A DNA stretch of 64,000 nucleotides, taken from positions 3,946,501 through 4,010,500 of the forward strand of contig OX637289.1 of assembly GCA_951799445.1 (NCBI GenBank), given 5' to 3'. The position numbers were made by a program, and so were the translations under genes. Shown in pieces: positions 21,856 through 33,238 of the stretch (its first letter is position 1; every line of letters begins with the position of its first letter). The notes under the pieces are model-generated. The model was not told the origin of the DNA. It saw nothing but the letters and a program-made list of their open reading frames with translations, and did not search any database. The stretch is from Pseudisothecium myosuroides (lineage: Eukaryota > Streptophyta > Bryopsida > Hypnales > Lembophyllaceae).

Positions 21856-23756
21856 ACTCACATAATTGCTAGACTTTAATACATTGACTTTGGAAGCAAA
21901 TGTGTAAAAGAGAATTGTATCTATTATGATATATATTGAAGAATATAAAATTTTACAAAAAGTAAACATTGGAATGACAAAAGATGAATTTAAACAACAT
22001 TTATTAAATTATTAAACTAAAAAACATCAATGAAAAATGCTAAGTACTATGAAATTTGTATTTTGACATGTAAAACTTGCAACTCATTGAATTTTTAGAA
22101 ATTTTTCAAATACACGTGTAATAAATATTTTTGTTCGTAATACAATAGGCCTCGAGAGTATAAAACATTGATTTAGAATTGTTTTATTTCTTATTTTTTA
22201 AATTATTTGACACAAATTGTTTTATTTCTTGTTTACCAAATCATTAGGCAAACATTCATTTATGCAACTTTAAAATATTTCTAAATTTGATCACATTTAC
22301 AATAGGCTTAAAACACATACAAATCTTTGGAGAAAAATATTTCTAATTATTTAAATTTTATTAACCATATGTACAAATAATAACCCTATTGTCCTACATG
22401 GCTACATGTAGGATACATTGAGTATTTCCTTTAATATTTGACCAAGTTACATTCCATTTTAGGATGAAAAGACTTTTACAGATTAAAGTGCAATTTTATT
22501 CTTTTAAATACTAAAGATAATTCATTTGAAAATTGTGAAGAATTCCTATTTTCTAATTCATTAATTGAACAAAAGGATTTTTTAAATATTAAACTTTACA
22601 TAATTGTATTAAAATATTTTAGAAATGTGTAGAAAATAATTTAGAACTCTGACCAAATATATTATAAGATTATAGCACCTAAAATTTGAAGAATATTTTT
22701 TTTCGTTCAACCTCACAGTCTGTATTAATTGACTATGACTTCTTTTGTACTAATGTTTGTACACTACATATACTATCATTGCATATTATATCATTTTGAA
22801 AATATAATTATCAAATTTCAAAAGTAAAATGGAGATTTAGCACTTTTTGCCTGAAAATACTTACCATGCTCATTTTTTTTAGACTGTATAATTTCTTATT
22901 TGGGCATTTCCTTGAAGAAAACAAAGTTATGCTAAAGAAGGGTTTGAAAAGGGTACATTCAAAATTTTCTTCATAGAAACTAATTTAAATTCCATTTTAG
23001 TTTGTAAACATTTGGTCCTTTGAAGGTTAAACTAAATTTTTGTATCATTGCAATTTGCAAGTACATGCTTGCATAGACTTTTTTTAATCAATTTTTGTCA
23101 CTAATTAGTTGGAACAAATTCCAATACATTTGTATAATATACTTGGAGTCTAAATGAATAATTATACTATAATCATTGGTAGAAAACCACCTTCTTACTT
23201 ACATTTTTGAGTATTCAAAATGAATTGTATAATAAAAGTTTATATTAAACAATGTTAAGAAAATTCTTACACATATTAACAAGGAAGTAGCTTTCTATCA
23301 AAAGATATAATGTTTACTTGTCTACAAGCTTCAATATTTTAGAATTTGCAATATTTATACATTGGGAAATCCTATATAATAGAAATCATTGATTTCTTAA
23401 ATAGGAACAAGTTTTAAATCCCTCCTCAACTCTTGTCATTTTATCATGTAAACCTTGGTATGGAGTATTACACACACTATATATTGGTTTGCACTTATTC
23501 AAGAATATTGGTTTGCACTTATTCAAGAATAATGAGAGTAATCCTTCTATATATCTTTTTTGGGTAATTTTGGCACTTTATCCTCACCATTGTGGAGCTT
23601 ATAAAAGTATATCTCAAAAGAAGTTCTCAAATATTGGAAACATTTGTTAATTCGAAAAAATTGGCATGAAAATGTACAAAAATCAAGGCTCAGGAAAAAA
23701 TTGGTCAAATTCAAAAGTTCAATAAGGTAATAAATCCTACGTGATGACATGTTAAG
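21856..23756. other. Very AT-rich intergenic DNA
   Basis: About 1.9 kb without a supported frame. A 26 bp unit GGTTTGCACTTATTCAAGAA is repeated in tandem at about 23488-23536. Confidence 0.5.
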
Positions 23757-23985
23757 TGATTTTGCCTGAAATGGAGAGGTCTTGCACAACTATAGAATAC
23801 CATGGAAATCACCTTTTGGGGTACCATGTGAATCATTCGTTTAAAAAAAAACCAAGAACACTCACATGCGGTCAAACTACTATGCAAGACTTCCCCTTTT
23901 CACACAAAATTCCAAGGATTAACATTTGCATTTCTATCCTATATAGAAGGATTCTTTGTCATCCATTAGACACTTATGTCTGAGG
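23757..23985. mobile_element. Copy of the ~240 bp TTAA MITE (end-less remnant)
   Basis: The sequence follows the order of the MITEs at 34353, 44440 and 53988: CATGGAAATCACCTTTTGG, GGTCAAACTACTATGCAAGA, TTCCCCTTTTCACACAAAAT, TCCAAGGATTAACA, then a CCTATATAGAAGGATTCTTT block. The TTAACCC terminus is missing at the left. Confidence 0.65.
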
Positions 23986-24627
23986 CGTCTTTCTAGGGTT
24001 TGAATGTGTCTCGGACAAGGCCACACCAATGATGGCTGCCTATGGCAGATTTGTGGTGCCTAGTTTTTTTTTCATTTTTAATGAAATGCCAAAGTGGCGA
24101 TATTGAATGTTACACCGGTGCTTCAAATTTCAACATTCATCCATATATTGGATAGAAAATATCACAATAGCACATATCACATATCCATAATTCAGTTTTC
24201 ATCCGCAATCTAGCAATTTCATCTAAGAATTTTTTTTTGACTTGAAATTTTTTGGCGATTTTCTGCCCTTTCAGTGCTATTTTGTTCTATGGGCTTGGTG
24301 CAGGGTCCATTATTTTGGTGCAAATTGACGACAAATCGCCGGAAAAAAACCCACTGGCCGTGCTCTTATGATCTGAAGCCACGGTGACGGGTCCCACTCA
24401 CCACGGAGACCGGCGCAGGACGTCGTCGTCCCTAAACCTCGACAGAGAGGGTTGAGTCCTTGGGGTTCTTTAGGGAGGCTGTGGCTGGCACTTGCTGAAC
24501 CAGATAAGGTTGACGACCAATTTCCTGCCATCTCCGCCAACCCACCTCAGTTGATGCGAATTGGAATCGGATTTGCAAGCTTCGCTCATTTCCGAGCTTT
24601 CGACATTCCGTAGTGGCAGTTGCAGCG
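23986..24627. other. Upstream region and 5'UTR of the bL34c gene
   Basis: The composition turns markedly more GC-rich from about 24320. No clear TATA box was found, as is common for nuclear genes of plastid ribosomal proteins. The 5'UTR presumably lies within the last 150-250 bp. Confidence 0.4.
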
Positions 24628-25465
24628 ATGGCAGCAATGGCGCTCTCCACCTCCATGACGGCCCTGTCGCTCGGCTCCTCCTCGTCCACTCTCAAACTCG
24701 CGTCGTCCTCCAGCGGCGCCCGCTGCGGGCTCACCTCGTCTTTCACCGCCAGCCGCGTGGTGTCTTCCTTCTCCTCGTCGCATTTCGCAGGTGGGTTCCC
24801 AAATTGTGAATGAATTCTTGGCTTTTATGTCTTACATTGCTGAATTTTAAGACAGCGCGTTCGTGCTTGTTCTAGTGCCAAAGGACATTGATAGGGTTAC
24901 AGAATTTAGCGACGTAGCCAATTTTTTGTTTCGTAATACGAAGTCTCATTTGTAAGCCATTCTTCTCCGGGCTTGGATTGTTTCTTGTTTTGAATAGCTG
25001 CACTTATACCTAGATTTGGAAATTTACTCTGGAGGATGGTTTGAAAGGGAAGGGATCTTGCAAGAGCGCTTGACGTGCCCTACTTTGCACGTCTGCTTCC
25101 CCATGTGTGGCAGATATCCAAAGGGACTCCGTTGCATTGGTAAAGAATGTAAATGTGAATTCCAGGGAATATGGTTTTGATTTGCTAATGATGTACGTTC
25201 AATCTGGGATGCAGGAGTGGCATTGAGGCCAACCACATTTGGTCTCCCAGTGGTGAAGCGAGGATTTTCTCTGGTCGTGAGGGCCGGCAGCCCTGTCATG
25301 GGATGCACCAAGCGGTCTAGGTCGCGGAAGTCAGTTGCACGGGTGTCGGGTTACCGTGCCCGCCAAGCGACGCCGACGGGGAGGAATGTGTTGAAGAGAA
25401 GGCGTGTCAAGGGCCGCAAGATTCTGGTGCCGAAGAGCAACCCTAGCAGCGGCAAATTCGCCTAA
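24628..25465 (+). CDS. RPL34: Plastid ribosomal protein bL34c, nuclear-encoded; exons 24628-24790 and 25215-25465
   Basis: This gene encodes the large-subunit protein bL34 of the plastid ribosome. Exon 1 (ATG in GCGATGGCAGCAATGG) encodes a Ser/Thr/Ala-rich, acid-poor transit peptide. The donor is CGCAG|GTGGGT and the acceptor GATGCAG|GAGTGG; the 424 bp intron is phase 1 and interrupts a Gly codon. Exon 2 continues through [20 protein letters not shown] to the highly basic bL34 core ([34 protein letters not shown]), ending GKFA and TAA at 25463. The predicted precursor is 137 aa; cleavage near VRA|GSP would leave a mature protein of about 60-65 residues, slightly longer than bacterial bL34. 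Both splice sites obey GT-AG and keep the frame open. This is one of the two clearly intact, identifiable genes here. Confidence 0.93.
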
Positions 25466-26500
25466 GTATTGGATTTGAGTCGACCATTGCCATGTAAAGG
25501 ATGGGGCTGTAGCTAGGAACCTCTGATTAGGTTAGGCCAATCATTTCTCTTCCACCAGATGACTTGAGCAATCCGATTCCTTATCAACCCTGCTGTTGAA
25601 GTGGTTTTTGTGTGGTGCAACATTTGCTTCCTTCTTTGGGGTCGAGCTCTGCAGAGGAGAACGTCCTTGCGGGTCGTCCTAAGTTTTGCTAGCTCGATGG
25701 GCTGGGGTCCTGGCTATGATGCCAATCCTGTGATAGATAGGAGTTCGGGCTTATTACAATTGACCCTAGGGTCATGCTGAAGTCTGGATACGAGACTGAT
25801 GAAACGAACCGAGTTCACTGATATTGTTGCATCGTTTGACTGAACTCAAAGGTTCAAATGTGGATGTTTCTCACTAATTGTAAAATCCTCTTCTGGCTTA
25901 TGGCCTTTGGGCATGAGTGGTGGTTTTCCGGGGGAGTTCTAAGCGTATGAGAGCCCATGCAAGCGGCCCTCATTCGAAGGAAGCACGCACTGGATGGAGG
26001 ATACGCTTGATTCGTTTATTTTTCAGCGAGTTGAAGAAAGGTCGGGAGATTGAGAGATAAGCCATTTGAGTACGTTCCGTCGAGGATAAACATAATTATG
26101 CAATTGGCGACACGCTCGACGTATCAGTGACCTGACTGCTGGTGGTGAAAGCAGAGTTACTGACATGAGTGACTCCCATGAATGCCTATAAATGAATGTT
26201 GGACGAGTTATGAATAAAATGGAAGCCTAAAAATGCGATAACAATATCCGAGGATGGAGTATGGGACGAGTGAGCTTGGTGGCCACCAAGTGAATGGAAA
26301 TTGTGGCTGTTTCATCTCTCGAGCTCGTGATCGGGAACCAACTTGGGTGACTGGCTCGACTACTGGTACTCTGAATTGGTGACGCTCAACGTCTCATGAT
26401 AAGTCCCTGCTTGAGAATGGGTGGGTTTTGGAAGTCCGAAGGCAAAACCAAGGGGGAACGACCGCAGAAAGCCTGAGGGCAACTTAAATTAGAATGGGTA
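25466..26500. other. 3' flank of the bL34c gene, GC-richer than surroundings
   Basis: 25466-25860 probably includes the 3'UTR. About 150 bp at 25672-25822 (CTGGCTATGATGCCAATCCTGTGATAGATA as a landmark in two parts) reappears inverted and diverged at 28795-28945. No gene is supported in the rest. Confidence 0.45.
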
Positions 26501-26777
26501 GGTTTTGAAACTGGGAGAACAGAGAAGCGCATTCGGAGACAAATCATTTTGTACAGAACGCCTCTCAGCTATCTGCTTCTGCAGTACAACTACCGTAGAC
26601 TTTTCGCATACATTTCTTGGCACCATTGTTTCAAAATGGATGTCAAATCAAACGTTTCTCCAAGCCAAATTTTTCTCAAAACTGTATATGTCAAGTATGA
26701 TTAACAATTTGCATGTTGTAAGAATGGTGGCAGTCATAACATTCAGTAGCAGTCACTGGCTCTGCCCTCCCCCGAAC

Positions 26778-26848
26778 GAAATGGTGCGGTATATACCACA
26801 CCATTTCATCCGCGGAATGAAATGGTGCGGTATATTCCGCACCATATC
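26778..26848. repeat. Pair of short palindromes (AAATGGTGCGGTATAT...)
   Basis: GAAATGGTGCGGTATAT followed by its inverted form (ACCACACCATTTC) occurs twice in direct succession, separated by ATCCGCGGAAT. Each unit is a ~29 bp palindrome. Confidence 0.7.
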
Positions 26849-27078
26849 AGTAACTACTGATTTCATGCGGACAGTTGTCAATATTTGTCAGATCCGAATT
26901 TCGTGCCCGCGCCGCAACTGTACACTGAAGTAGAGGAAAATTAAAAAATTTCAAGTAAAACTGAATACAAAACAATAGGAACTTTAAACAAAACGCTAAT
27001 GGATTCATTGAGAGTATTGATTTCTATGTTATTATAGAATTACCTCACTTTGAATTGGAACCCATTTGTGCATTGTAC

Positions 27079-27709
27079 TATGGAAATGAGAAGACAACTC
27101 TTTATATGCACATGGAGTGGTAGGAGGTAGAGCAATCCATGTGGGATAAATAAAATAGAATTTGTAGGTTCTCATGCACTCATAGTTAAGTCAAAAACAA
27201 AGAATTGTGTTAAAAGTAGAATTTCAGACCTCTTTTAGGCATAGTAAAATAATTTTTTTCAGAAAACTTGAACTAGAAAATGTTGGTAAATGAAGATAAG
27301 TTTCACCTCCAAAAATCCGTTTGGGATTTTGAATCTCCAATCAAAAGTTATGAATAAATTTTGGAGAGGATTTTTAATGGACATTTTCTACAAAATCATT
27401 TTAAAATCCATTCCAACCCCTCTCCGAATTTTATTCATAACTTTTGATTGGAGATTCAAAATCCAAAACGGATTTTTGGAGGTGAAACTTATCTTCATTT
27501 GCCAACTTTTTTTAGTTCAAAGTTTTCTGAAACAAGTTATTTTACTATGCCTAAATGAGGTCTGAAATTCTACTTTTAACACAATTCTTTGTTTTTGACT
27601 TAACTATGAGTGCATGAGAACCTACAAATTCTAATTTATTTGTCCCACATGGATTGCTCTACCTCCTACCACCCCATGTGTATATATAGAGTTATCTTTC
27701 ACTTGGAAA
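27079..27709. mobile_element. Foldback/long-TIR element, ~300 bp arms
   Basis: The left arm (GGAAATGAGAAGACAACTCT, GTGGTAGGAGGTAGAGCAAT, AAAAATCCGTTTGGGATTTT) is repeated in inverted order on the right with few changes. The centre is near 27395. The whole ~630 bp could form a long hairpin RNA if transcribed. No target duplication was identified and no coding capacity. Confidence 0.85.
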
Positions 27710-28204
27710 CCCAAAATAAGTTATTGATTGCGAATATAGACAAGGCATTAGTGTTTTTTTCATTGGATTCTTTGCGAACATCTTTCACTACAATATTTGA
27801 TGATTTGTATGTTTAGTACTAAAATTAAGAAAAGAAAATGGAACATACTGTAATGTACTGTCACTATCCCAATATCGAAGCTTAAATAAAGTAAGTGGGG
27901 ATGAAAGTCGTGGATGAGGACTTCGGAGAGGAAAAGGCAGACTCTCTGAAGGCTACTGAATGTTATGGTGGTGATAAGTGATTTTGAAGTCAAAGGGTGT
28001 ATCTGAGCTATTATAAGTTCAGAATCTACACGTTCTTGACTTGGTACTCCCTTGCATAGGTGGCTGCAAGCATCACTAGATGTGTATGTTATGTTGGCTC
28101 CAAACCGAGGCTTTTGCATTGACAAATGCTACATCTGAGGAAGTTTGAGTAGGATCTCATCTCTATACCTATAAGGTATGTGCACCTATAATTGTCCGGG
28201 ACAC
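27710..28204. other. Intergenic, no supported gene
   Basis: A minus-strand frame (27760-28125) is open for 121 codons but shows no recognisable domain. Confidence 0.35.
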
Positions 28205-28790
28205 ATGTAGTATCGACAACCTCACTCCGCCATCACCCGGGGAATGGCCAAGCGCATGCCCTGTTCAAATTTTTTTTTTTTTTAATAAAACCAAAAGAAT
28301 TGGGTGAACCCTTCACCCCTTGCTAGAGAAAATCTAGGCCCTCCAAGGGACCCTGAAATTTACTTTTTTTTTCCAAAAAAAATAGTTTTTCCCCTATTTC
28401 CGCGCAGCAGTTTCTGCTGCGATAGTGGCGCAAGAAATGAAAACTACGAGTAAAAATTAATTAATTAATTAATTTTTTTTAAATCTTAAAAAAATTATTA
28501 AATTTTTTTTTTTTTAATTTAAAGAAAAAAAAAAAAAAATTGCGAAAGTTGACTACTCACCGCAACAGTCAGCTTGGAGTGACAAACCAAGCTTTTAATA
28601 GCTTGGTTTGTCACATTCTAGTAGCCTTCTAAAGGGTTCAGTTTTTCTCTAATGTCTTGTCAATCCTAAGGAGTGCTGAAGCTCCGCTCCAGGCCTAAAC
28701 CCTACTCGTTTCACTCCGTAGGGTTTAGGTGATTCACAAAGGCACCCGGCGTTTCAAGGGGCGCCATAGGTGAGGTTGTCGATACTACAT
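28205..28790. mobile_element. TIR element with 21-bp ATGTAGTATCGACAACCTCA ends
   Basis: ATGTAGTATCGACAACCTCA at 28205 is perfectly mirrored at the right end (28770-28790), bounding 586 bp. The interior has poly-T/A tracts, a perfect hairpin around GTGACAAACCAAGC at 28590-28616, and TAAACCCTA/TAGGGTTTA motifs at 28690-28730. No clear target duplication or coding capacity was found. It sits directly beside the inverted copy of the bL34c 3' flank. Confidence 0.75.
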
Positions 28791-28794
28791 TCTA

Positions 28795-28945
28795 CCCCTC
28801 ATGCAATTTCATCAGTCTATTATCAAGACGTCAGCATGATCCTCGGATCCATTGTAAGAAGCCTTTTCTATCTATCACAAGACTGACATCATAGCCAGTG
28901 AGGACCTCGGCCATCAAGCTTGCGAAACATAGGGCGACCCACAAG
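28795..28945 (-). repeat. Inverted partial copy of the bL34c 3' flank
   Basis: Read on the minus strand, GGCTATGATGTCAGTCTTGT, GATAGATAGAAAAGGCTTCT and ACAATGGATCCGAGGATCAT follow the order of 25715-25790 (GGCTATGATGCCAATCCTGT, GATAGATAGGAGTTCGGGCT, ACAATTGACCCTAGGGTCAT). The match ends at GACTGATGAAA. Confidence 0.65.
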
Positions 28946-29473
28946 TTAGTTTTCCATTTTCAATGAATATTATTTTTTGAAGTACAGTAGAACCTCATGT
29001 AAAATCCAGAAATGTTAGAGTTAATCGTAAGGGTCTCCCCAGTTTGTAACAAGGGGTGTCAAGGGAAGGTTTAAGTAAGAATATTACAAAAGAAAAACAA
29101 CACCAGACTCCATCACATTCATGTTCAAGTGCTTCAAGGAGTTTCATCTTGTGTTTTTCTCAAAAGTCTCCAAGCTTTTGGTCCCACATTTCACACACTT
29201 TACAATTAACTCTATTACATAAGTCCAAAATAAATAAATGTAAGTTGTTATTACTTTGAGGGTGTACTACTTGAATTTTTCTTGAAATAACTTGGTTAGT
29301 AACAATTAATGATATCATTATTCAGCAAAGTGAGGTTGATGTCTATTATAAATTAAGTGTAGGGTATCACAATCTTTTGTCATGATTTCATCCATGTGGA
29401 TGGTTGTGAATTCTTCTATACTATTTTTCATTTGAAGTTTGGAAGCGCTCTTGTATTTATAATCCAATCATAG
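28946..29473. other. Intergenic, single pogo-like end
   Basis: TACAGTAGAACCTCATG at 28983 resembles the end of the MITE at 5090-5282. No partner end and no gene were seen. Confidence 0.4.
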
Positions 29474-29477
29474 TAAA

Positions 29478-30207
29478 GGGTGATTGCAAGAAACAATTGT
29501 CTTATTTGTTGCGTTTTGCAACAGTAATCATGATTTTTTCTAGAGTACTTTAAAATTAGAAAATTAATTTTTTTTTAAATTAAAAAATATGGCCAATGTA
29601 TGTACCTTTAAGATGAAGATATCTAGGGAAGGAAAAGCATAGAAAAATTCTCTAAGTGGGAAAATTAGAAAAGTGCCAAATCTCAAGAAAATAGACTTTT
29701 TGATGCTTTAATTAGTTAATAATAGAAAAAAACGTAAATAGAAAAAATAAAAATTGGCCATTTTTAGTAATTTTATGGAGATGGTCATTCACCAGAAAAA
29801 ACACAAAAATAATTTTTAAATTCAACATAAATTCAACTTGAATAGAGCACACTTTAGGCCAATGTAACACACGCTTAGAACATGTTTTTGGAAATCCCTC
29901 TCCTGATAAGGTATATTTCTATTAGAAGAGCTAGCCTACCAAATCTCACAATGTAACTCTTCAAAAAAGGTACTCAATGGTACTAAAAACCACCAAAACC
30001 GCATGTGTCATATTATTAAAATTCAATTTCACCTATTGAATCAATTTTGAAAAAATTGAAATAATTCAAGTGCATTTTCTATTGCTAGAAGAAGCTTGCT
30101 TTTGAATTTCATGTTCATTCAATCATTTTTGCAATACTTATGGCACAAAATAACTTTTGCATTGAAAGTGTGGCGGAAAATAGGACAAGTGTTTCTTGCA
30201 ATCACCC
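29478..30207. mobile_element. TIR element with GGGTGATTGCAAGAAACA ends, TSD TAAA
   Basis: GGGTGATTGCAAGAAACAAT at the left is mirrored by the inverted GGGTGATTGCAAGAAACACT at the right. TAAA flanks both sides (29474-29477 and 30208-30211). The 730 bp interior is AT-rich and non-coding. Its first ~60 bp match the end of the giant foldback element at 11301, and its first ~200 bp match 18940-19183. Confidence 0.75.
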
Positions 30208-30831
30208 TAAACCAAATACAAGGGAATTATATGAGTTTTTGTAGAGGAAATTAACTGGAGTTTAACTAACTATGTCAATTGAACCACAAATACCGTACCT
30301 CCTAACTTATAAACTCCATTCTAATGTTTACGAAAAACTGACAATTAGGTCAAAGTTAACCAGTGGAATTAGGAAAAAAAAAATAGTTGCAATTTAAAAC
30401 ATTAGCAAAAATTGGTGAAAAAATCTATAAAATTTCTATTTAGAATAAAAAATAGAAAAAATAACCGAACTTGATACTTGAAAAAATGATTCAATATGGG
30501 AATAAAAGGAAAGTAGCTAATAAAACTCAAAAAATATCTTGAATACTATTCCATTCCATTACTATGATGGTAAACTCTTAAAACTCCATTATGAAGTAAA
30601 ATAATATGAAATAAAATAATATGTTTCTTTTGCAATTGGGTGTTGTTGCAAATTCTACAACGGCTCTACTATGCATCACTGGCTCCATCACTCCATGGAA
30701 GGGACACCATATGATTTGTCAAAACCAATTGCCTTTGTGACAAGGCAATGGCTTAATCTTCTCGGTTTACTGACTCGCTCTAATGGTTTGTATCAAGTTT
30801 ACTTGGAGTCCTTTCATGACAGATTGTTTAA

Positions 30832-31777
30832 CCCCTCCAAGCCCAAGGCCTTTTTCGGTTAAAAAAACATCATTGCTTTTGAAGTGTTATAGATCTAAAT
30901 GTCACTAAGGTATAGAGATCTCAATCATAAAATCTTGTAGATGACATGAATCAAATTTGGAGTCATTTGGTCACATAAATTGCAAGATTATAATGTTTAG
31001 TGTTGAAAAAGGATGCTGAAATTTTCCTAGCAACACATTTGGAGGTGAAATTGGTTTATAAACCTACTCAAATGGAAAACCGTTAAACTATGAAGTGACT
31101 TATAACCAGCATACAAACACATTGGTGAAAAAAATTGTCATACAATTGATTCATTGTGTCTGCAAAATGGCTTTGAAATGTCAAAAAATAGCAAGAAAAG
31201 TTGCAAAAAACACATCTATGGTTGAACCTCCTTCTACTAAAATGCTTTTCAATCACTCATAACTTCTTGGATTGATGTGAAATTTTATCCACACAAACTA
31301 GACTAATATGTGCAACTTTTCCAAATTTTCTTGTTAAAACCAAACACTGTGTGAAAAAGAAACAAGCCACCAAAGTTCACTATAATCCAAAATTGTCAAG
31401 ACTTTGAACTTCAAATTGCTTCCAAACATTCAAAACAATTTGGATTGACATGAAATTTTTATCACAATAACTAGACTTCAAGGAAAACATAGCCCAATAA
31501 ATTTTATTGAAAATAAACATTGGATGAAGGTGATACAAGCCCCCAAAGTTGCAGACATCAAATGCAGTTTGGTGAACTCAAATTGAACCTGTGAACTTTG
31601 ATTCATTTCCAAAAGATTATTACATCTTGGATTGATCTAAAAAATTTACCACACAAACTAGAAAAGAAAGTGCAAATTTTCCAACAAGTTTTATTGAATT
31701 TGGACATTAGATGCAAAAGTTACAACATTTTGAATTGGATTGTAAGGACACTTTTGGTCCCCTTGGGCGGTGAGGGG
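30832..31777. mobile_element. TTAA-flanked element F
   Basis: TTAA (30828-30831) precedes CCCCTCCAAGCCCAAGG. The right end GGGCGGTGAGGGG is followed by TTAA (31778-31781), an inverted CCCCTC..GCCCAAGG. The interior contains the family core (AAATCTTGTAGATGACATGA ... AATTGCAAGATT). No coding capacity in 946 bp. Confidence 0.75.
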
Positions 31778-31781
31778 TTAA

Positions 31782-32461
31782 ATTACTTTGAACAATTATT
31801 ACTCTCAAAAAAACTACCTTGTGGAATACAATTTGGCATGAATGAATCATTTTTCAAGGCAACCATATATATCCAAATTGCATCACAAACAAATTAATGG
31901 ATCCTTTAGTCAACTTCATATTCAAACAATTTATGGCTAAGATATGTTTGCAAATTGGCATACATATCAACCTCATATTCAAAAAATATATAGCTGGGAT
32001 ATATTTGCGTATATGTTTAATTAATAGTTTGATAGCTGACATCAATTTCAAAGCTGCAGTAGCTTAATTACCACGGATTCCGATATCCAATGCATTTTCC
32101 GAACTTGAAAAATTTATTTACCATTAATCTCATAGTATTAGTAGTTGTAATTTGTTGCCTTGGTAGTAATCCACTTCAAATTGTAAGGGCACTTATTGCC
32201 TTAGTAGTAATTCACTTCAGACTATAAGAGCAAAAGCTCAATCAATCCTTCCATACTAGTTTCAATTGTTGTTACCAACCTTTCTACAAGGAAACATCCT
32301 CTAGATAGTTCTCAATTTGTACTTAGCCACGTCGATCCTTCAGTTATTTTGGGCCAATTTGACCCCCAAAAGCTCAGAACTACAGAAGTGAAGTTTTACT
32401 TATGGATTTTTTTCCCTCTTTTTGTCTTGGATCTAGACGTAGTCAAGAAATTAATGTAGAT
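31782..32461. other. Intergenic, nothing recognised
   Basis: AT-rich. Two short direct repeats (CATATTCAAA...ATATATTTG-like blocks) lie at 31915-32005 and a TTGCCTTAGTAGTAAT(C/T)CACTTCA pair at 32155-32220. Confidence 0.4.
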
Positions 32462-32682
32462 CACTACAAGAGAAAGGGGTGTTTTAAGTGAGTTTTTAAG
32501 TAGTGTCCTAGACACATGATTTTAAGTAATGACCTTTAAGGAGATTTTTAGCAAAATTTGACTTAAAACACATGTTTTTAGGTCAAATTTTGCTAAAAAT
32601 CTCCTTAAAGGTCATTACTTAAAATCATGTGTCTAGGACACTACTTAAAAACTCACTTAAAACACCCCTTTCTCTTGTAGTG
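32462..32682. mobile_element. CACTA MITE, near-perfect 221-bp hairpin, TSD GAT
   Basis: The element begins CACTACAAGAGAAAGGGGTG and ends with its exact inverted copy. The two arms stay complementary almost to the centre (about 105 bp each). GAT is duplicated at 32459-32461 and 32683-32685. CACTA termini plus a 3-bp duplication identify the superfamily. The near-identity of the arms indicates a recent insertion or gene-conversion-maintained arms. Confidence 0.92.
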
Positions 32683-32685
32683 GAT

Positions 32686-33238
32686 TAACAAAGAAATGCA
32701 TGGTGTATTTGTGGGATAGATTTAATCCATCTGCTAATCCAAGTTATACTCTTTTACAATATTTATAGTCGTAAAAGTTCATTAAAAGTGGATGTTTCAG
32801 AGGCCAAAATTGTATTGTTATGATAATTCAGCATTGGTCCTATATAGTTGGAATAATAATGTCAATTTTGTCAATTTAGCAATATTCTATGAGCCAAATA
32901 TTGAAAATTTTAACATATATCTTCACTAAGGTCCAAAGAATTTCAAGCCACAAACTAGAACAAGTATGGATTTTGGTTTCAAGTTGTCTTGAATTGTGCC
33001 AAAGTAATAGAATATTGTCAATAAAACAAAAGTGACATTTAGTTGACATGCCTAGCTTCTAGCCAAGTTCAATCTTAAAGAGAGTTTTTTCAATTTGGTC
33101 TAAACAATGTAAAACAAATTTGATTGAACAAACCCATCCCTTTGAAAATGTATTGTATATAGCACAAATATAACTTCTTAGAGTTTCCTACGACTTTGCT
33201 AACATGTGTCATTTATGCATGTCCCTAAGTTACATCCG
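32686..33238. other. Intergenic, nothing recognised
   Basis: AT-rich spacer directly upstream of the BTB relic, without a supported frame. Confidence 0.4.

Noticed and set aside
24310..24783. Minus-strand frames opposite exon 1 of bL34c
   Set aside because: Antisense shadows of the GC-rich transit-peptide exon and 5'UTR.
27760..28125. 121-codon minus-strand frame
   Set aside because: Hydrophobic low-complexity second half and no family resemblance.
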